A stretch of 9,612 bases of DNA from the NCBI GenBank assembly GCA_002405995.1, contig DHMW01000003.1, positions 18,081 through 27,692 on the forward strand, written 5' to 3'. Below the pieces are notes generated by a model. It was not told the origin of the DNA, did not search any database, and saw nothing but the letters and a program-made list of their open reading frames with translations. Of this stretch, positions 7,326-9,612 are shown in pieces. Origin of the DNA: Oscillospiraceae bacterium UBA4632. GTDB lineage: Bacteria; Bacillota; Clostridia; Oscillospirales; Oscillospiraceae. The position numbers were made by a program, and so were the translations under genes. Numbering within the stretch: position 1 is the stretch's first letter; the number at the start of each line of letters is the position of its first letter.

Positions 7326-9086
7326 TCAATCGCGGTCAAGGTAGCTGTTGCTGCCATCGACCACCTCGCCCGGGTTGGGGGCGGAATTGGCGTCGGACCA
7401 TGCGCGCTCGAAGGCAGCCCAGTCGCGCTCGGGCAGCTTGGCGAGCCACTGCTCATAATCCTTGACGCTTGCGCGCTGATATTCGTGCGAGTTCGTCGCC
7501 TCCTGAACGGCGGCGTAGTACCACGCGGTGCGCGGGTTATCGGGCCACATGTTCATGCTGCTCTCGGGCAGGAGGTGGTCCTTGTGCGGGGTGCGGCGCA
7601 GGGTGTTGTTCACGATCTGCATCGCCTCGGCGCGGGTGATCTTGTTATCGGGGCGGAACGTGCCGTCGGGATAGCCGTTGACGATCGCCAGCTCGGCGGC
7701 GAGGTTGATGTAGGTGGTGTACCACTTGCCGCTGATATCGGTGAAGCGGTCGCCGATGGTCTCGCCGACGTAGTCCTTGAAGAAGCTGACGGCGATCTTG
7801 GCGAACTCGGCGCGGGTGATACCGGCGTTGGGACGGAACGAGCCGTCGGGATAGCCGTCGATAATGCCCATGTTGGAGAGGGTGGAGACGGCGTTGTTGA
7901 ACCAGTTGTTGCTGTTCACGTCGCTGTAGCGGTTGGTCGTGCACCAGTACTTGTTGCGCGCCTCGTCCTTGAGCATGCGGAAGAAGATGGTGGCGACCTC
8001 GGCGCGGGTGACGTTGCCGGTGGGCTTGACCTCACCGTCGGGATAGCCGATGATGTAGGCGAAGTGGTCGGTGATGTTCAGGTCGGACGGCTCCTTGTCG
8101 CCGCCGGGGGTGGGCGTGGGGTCGATGGTCGTGCCGCCGCTGCTGTACTTGAGCGTCACGGTGACCTCGTTGGACTTCCACTCCTTGATGTCGTTTTCGT
8201 TGCCGAAGGCCAGCGTGCTGGTCCAGTCCTTGCCCGCAGCCTTGTCGCTTGCTGCGGCAAGGCTCTTGGCGTTGGCGATGTCCGTCGGAACATCGACCTT
8301 GATGTAGGAGAAGCGGCCGTCCACCGTGCCGGACGCCTTGATGGTCTTGCTGAAGCTGGTCGTAATCGTCGCGGCCTTTTGGGCGTTGACCTTGAGGCTG
8401 GCAAGCTCGAGCGTGATGCCAGCCATCCAGTCGGTCTTGTCATAGTTCCAGAACATCGCGGATACGCCTTTCGCTTTCGCTTCGTCAGGGACGTTATCGA
8501 AGCCGTAGGCGGTCGTACCATCGTAGTAGTAGATCAACTCCATCGGGACGGAGAAGGACTGACCGGCTTTCCAGTTCTGCTGGATCCACACCTTGCTGGC
8601 GGTGATGGTATAGGTGAAGTAATTGCCTTCGTGCTTCTCCAGCTTGAAGCTGTAGTCGCTGTCGGTCGCACGGTCGGGCTGCTTGGGCTTGAGGAAGGTG
8701 CTCTTGAAGGTGAAGGTCAGCTTGTCGCCCGTCGCCGTCCAGTCCAGCCAGTCCAGCTCGACGTTCATGTTGACATGGAACTGCGCATCGTAGAGCTGCG
8801 TCTGCCGCGCCTGCAAATACGTCGCCATAGTGTCCGTCATGTTCAGCGTTGCTTTGTAGGTGATGAAAACGTCGCTGCCGTCGGTGCGGTAGTCGTGCAC
8901 GGCGTTGTTCTTTACCGCGGTATTATTCTGCTTCGTGCCGTATTCCTGCGTGATCACGACGTTGGCAAGAGACTTCCTCGCCTCGTCCAGCGTCGTCGCC
9001 GACGCAGACACGCACAGCAGGGAAAGCACCATGGTCAGCGCCAGAGCAAGGGATAACCATCGCGTTCCGTTCGTCCAGTGGTTCAT
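7326..9086 (-). CDS. SLH-domain cell-surface protein
   Basis: A 586-aa exported protein. Residues 1-30 are a Sec signal peptide ending SASA. Residues 31 to about 315 form a beta-rich region I do not recognise, followed by a Thr/Pro linker (319-328). Three S-layer-homology repeats follow, at about 338-385, 387-440 and 446-497, each with GYPDG and (V/I)TRAE signatures (VTRAE 359-363, ITRAE 423-427 and 483-487). A Trp/Asp-rich tail (about 513-586) may hold a degenerate further repeat. SLH triplets bind secondary cell-wall polymers non-covalently, so the protein should sit on the cell wall with its N-terminal half exposed. It is the first gene of the apparent minus-strand operon, 21 nt before the GH20 protein, which has no anchor of its own; a scaffold or partner role is possible. 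The start at 9086 is preferred over an in-frame ATG at 9281, because the signal peptide begins here and AGGGGGAG lies 6 nt upstream. GC-rich throughout. Confidence 0.92.
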   Translation of the reverse strand: MNHWTNGTRWLSLALALTMVLSLLCVSASATTLDEARKSLANVVITQEYGTKQNNTAVKNNAVHDYRTDGSDVFITYKATLNMTDTMATYLQARQTQLYDAQFHVNMNVELDWLDWTATGDKLTFTFKSTFLKPKQPDRATDSDYSFKLEKHEGNYFTYTITASKVWIQQNWKAGQSFSVPMELIYYYDGTTAYGFDNVPDEAKAKGVSAMFWNYDKTDWMAGITLELASLKVNAQKAATITTSFSKTIKASGTVDGRFSYIKVDVPTDIANAKSLAAASDKAAGKDWTSTLAFGNENDIKEWKSNEVTVTLKYSSGGTTIDPTPTPGGDKEPSDLNITDHFAYIIGYPDGEVKPTGNVTRAEVATIFFRMLKDEARNKYWCTTNRYSDVNSNNWFNNAVSTLSNMGIIDGYPDGSFRPNAGITRAEFAKIAVSFFKDYVGETIGDRFTDISGKWYTTYINLAAELAIVNGYPDGTFRPDNKITRAEAMQIVNNTLRRTPHKDHLLPESSMNMWPDNPRTAWYYAAVQEATNSHEYQRASVKDYEQWLAKLPERDWAAFERAWSDANSAPNPGEVVDGSNSYLDRD

Positions 9087-9092
9087 TCTGAA

Positions 9093-9100
9093 CTCCCCCT
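9093..9100 (-). promoter_or_regulatory. Ribosome binding site deciding the SLH-protein start
   Basis: AGGGGGAG on the minus strand, 6 nt before the ATG at 9086. Together with the signal peptide that begins there, it supports the 586-aa form over the 651-aa reading from 9281, which would run through the predicted promoter. Confidence 0.75.
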
Positions 9101-9124
9101 CATACACAAAAGATATCAGACGGC

Positions 9125-9156
9125 GCTGCGCCGCCGAAGCGGCGTATGCGCGCAGC
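9125..9156 (-). promoter_or_regulatory. UUCG-capped hairpin in the 5' leader of the SLH operon
   Basis: In minus-strand RNA, CGCCGC (9139-9144) pairs with GCGGCG (9129-9134) around a UUCG loop closed by C-G, an exceptionally stable tetraloop. Flanking GCUG/CAGC (9153-9156 with 9125-9128) can extend the stem across a one-sided bulge. It lies about 25 nt upstream of the ribosome site and has no following U-tract, so message stabilisation or leader control is more likely than termination. Confidence 0.6.
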
Positions 9157-9162
9157 AAATTC

Positions 9163-9184
9163 AGCCGGCAGCCATTTACCGGCT
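9163..9184 (-). promoter_or_regulatory. Second leader hairpin of the SLH operon
   Basis: AGCCGG (9163-9168) pairs perfectly with CCGGCT (9179-9184) around a 10-nt loop. It lies just downstream of the predicted start of transcription and 5' of the UUCG hairpin. A short stem like this could arise by chance in GC-rich DNA. Confidence 0.4.
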
Positions 9185-9197
9185 TTGATTCACTATT

Positions 9198-9226
9198 ACT
9201 ATACCGCACCCATATCCAAAAAACAA
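9198..9226 (-). promoter_or_regulatory. Candidate sigma-A-type promoter of the minus-strand operon
   Basis: On the minus strand, TTGTTT (9221-9226) and TATAGT (9198-9203) are separated by 17 bp. The -10 box is near consensus; the -35 box keeps only TTG. It is in the one AT-rich patch upstream of the SLH gene and would give a leader of about 105 nt. No other good promoter is evident in the short gaps between the minus-strand genes. Confidence 0.6.
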
Positions 9227-9242
9227 GGGGAATTTTGGATAT
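9212..9242. promoter_or_regulatory. Perfect inverted repeat over the minus promoter, candidate operator
   Basis: ATATCCAAAA (9212-9221) and TTTTGGATAT (9233-9242) form a perfect 10-bp dyad with an 11-bp spacer. The spacer covers most of the minus-strand -35 box, and the left arm lies in the -35/-10 spacer. The position fits a repressor or dual regulator site; no regulator gene is in the window. Confidence 0.55.
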
Positions 9243-9256
9243 CCTTTTAGAATTTT

Positions 9257-9289
9257 CGCGGCGGATGCGGCCTGCAAACATCCGCCGCG
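9257..9289. repeat. Perfect 11-bp inverted repeat between the divergent promoters
   Basis: CGCGGCGGATG (9257-9267) and CATCCGCCGCG (9279-9289) are exact reverse complements around an 11-nt spacer. No T-run follows on either strand, so it is not a standard intrinsic terminator. It lies just upstream of the -35 box of the plus-strand promoter and 46 bp (centre to centre) from the neighbouring dyad. It could be a regulator site or the remains of a terminator. Confidence 0.6.
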
Positions 9290-9300
9290 CGCGGTTTCGC

Positions 9301-9329
9301 TTGCACCGGCGGCGCTTTCCTGCTATACT
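9301..9329 (+). promoter_or_regulatory. Sigma-A-type promoter of the divergent plus-strand gene
   Basis: TTGCAC (9301-9306), a 17-bp spacer, and TATACT (9324-9329), preceded by TGC, which gives an extended -10 element. The spacing is ideal and the boxes near consensus. Transcription would start about 30 nt before the ATG at 9365. Confidence 0.8.
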
Positions 9330-9364
9330 GGCAGCAGCACCCGCCCCGAAGGAGGAACAGACCG

Positions 9365-9612
9365 ATGAGCCGAAAGAAACGCTTTTTATGCGTGCTGCTG
9401 GCGCTCGCCGCCGTGATCGGCGGCATTTGCTGCTGGCAGCGCAACAATCTCCGCGCGCTGGGCATGTCGCTGCGGCTGTCGCAGGACGAGCTGAGCGGCG
9501 AAATGGACCGCCAGCGGGAGCGGACGGAGGAGGCCTCCCGCCAGGCGGGGGTGAACGTCCGCGCCCTGACCGACGAGGAAAAAGAAGCGCTGCGCGGCAG
9601 CGAGGTATCGCG
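9365..9612 (+). CDS. Small membrane-anchored protein of unknown function (C-terminus outside window)
   Basis: The first 82 residues of a protein that runs off the right edge. A basic start (MSRKKR) precedes one hydrophobic segment (about residues 7-23, FLCVLLALAAVIGG and onward), so it is a signal anchor or uncleaved membrane helix. After it comes a charged, probably helical region rich in Glu, Gln and Arg (about 38-62, including SQDELSGEMDRQRE), then VNVRALTDEEKEAL. The Gln/Glu periodicity suggests a coiled coil outside the membrane. I do not recognise a named family. The start is well supported: AAGGAGG at 9349-9355 lies 9 nt upstream, behind a near-consensus promoter. It is transcribed away from the SLH operon and shares its control region, which does not by itself imply a shared function. 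Being absent from computed six-frame predictions of complete frames is expected, since no stop is reached here. Confidence 0.82.
   Translation, partial: MSRKKRFLCVLLALAAVIGGICCWQRNNLRALGMSLRLSQDELSGEMDRQRERTEEASRQAGVNVRALTDEEKEALRGSEVS

Noticed and set aside
7650..8075. Repeated GGGATAGCCG-type segments as a DNA repeat array or CRISPR
   Set aside because: They are the codons for GYPDG in the three SLH repeats, spaced by protein domain length, with no uniform spacers.
6957..9056. Long plus-strand open frame (699 codons) opposite the SLH gene and the GH20 5' end
   Set aside because: It spans the antisense of two well-supported secreted proteins, is composed of low-complexity Val/Gly/Arg-rich sequence with no domain, and has no ribosome site. 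It is a by-product of GC-rich codon use in the real genes.
9087..9281. N-terminal extension of the SLH protein from the ATG at 9281
   Set aside because: It would read through the predicted promoter and leader hairpins and would bury the signal peptide 65 residues inside the protein.
9257..9289. Intrinsic terminator at the 11-bp dyad
   Set aside because: Neither strand has a T-run after the stem, and no gene converges on it; it lies between two divergent promoters.

Overview
The window looks like chromosomal DNA from a GC-rich, Gram-positive, probably gut-dwelling Clostridia species, most likely an Oscillospiraceae-type organism. The evidence is strong AAGGAGG-type ribosome binding sites, an S-layer-homology (SLH) protein, very GC-rich codon use in several genes, and large secreted multidomain glycan-active proteins. 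The taxonomic guess is inference; no rRNA or other marker gene is present.

Layout. Five genes lie head to tail on the minus strand from about 9086 down to 1, with short gaps: SLH surface protein (9086-7326), 21 nt, giant secreted glycoside hydrolase family 20 (GH20) protein (7304-1827), 17 nt, 87-aa cysteine-containing peptide (1809-1546), 84 nt containing a strong hairpin, HPr-kinase-like P-loop protein (1461-589), 10 nt, radical SAM enzyme (578-1, running off the left edge). A promoter candidate for the whole unit lies at 9198-9226, with a structured leader of about 100 nt. On the plus strand, a divergent gene for a small membrane-anchored protein starts at 9365 from its own near-consensus promoter (9301-9329) and runs off the right edge. 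The 278-bp divergent intergenic region also holds two perfect inverted repeats, which are candidate operators.

How the genes may work together. The last three minus-strand genes (short peptide, HPr-kinase-like protein, radical SAM protein) have the architecture of a RiPP (ribosomally made, post-translationally modified peptide) cassette. The peptide has a leader-like N-terminus and four cysteines, and it ends in serine. The hairpin right after the peptide gene fits an attenuator that would allow more precursor than enzyme to be made. The unusual point is that this cassette appears to be the tail of a transcription unit for cell-surface and glycan-degrading proteins. Base composition is mosaic: the peptide gene and the middle of the GH20 gene are about 40-50% GC in hand-counted lines, whereas the enzymes, the SLH gene and both ends of the GH20 gene are about 60-75%. 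I regard the peptide-kinase-radical SAM set as the most likely undescribed system here. I cannot name a characterised RiPP class for it.
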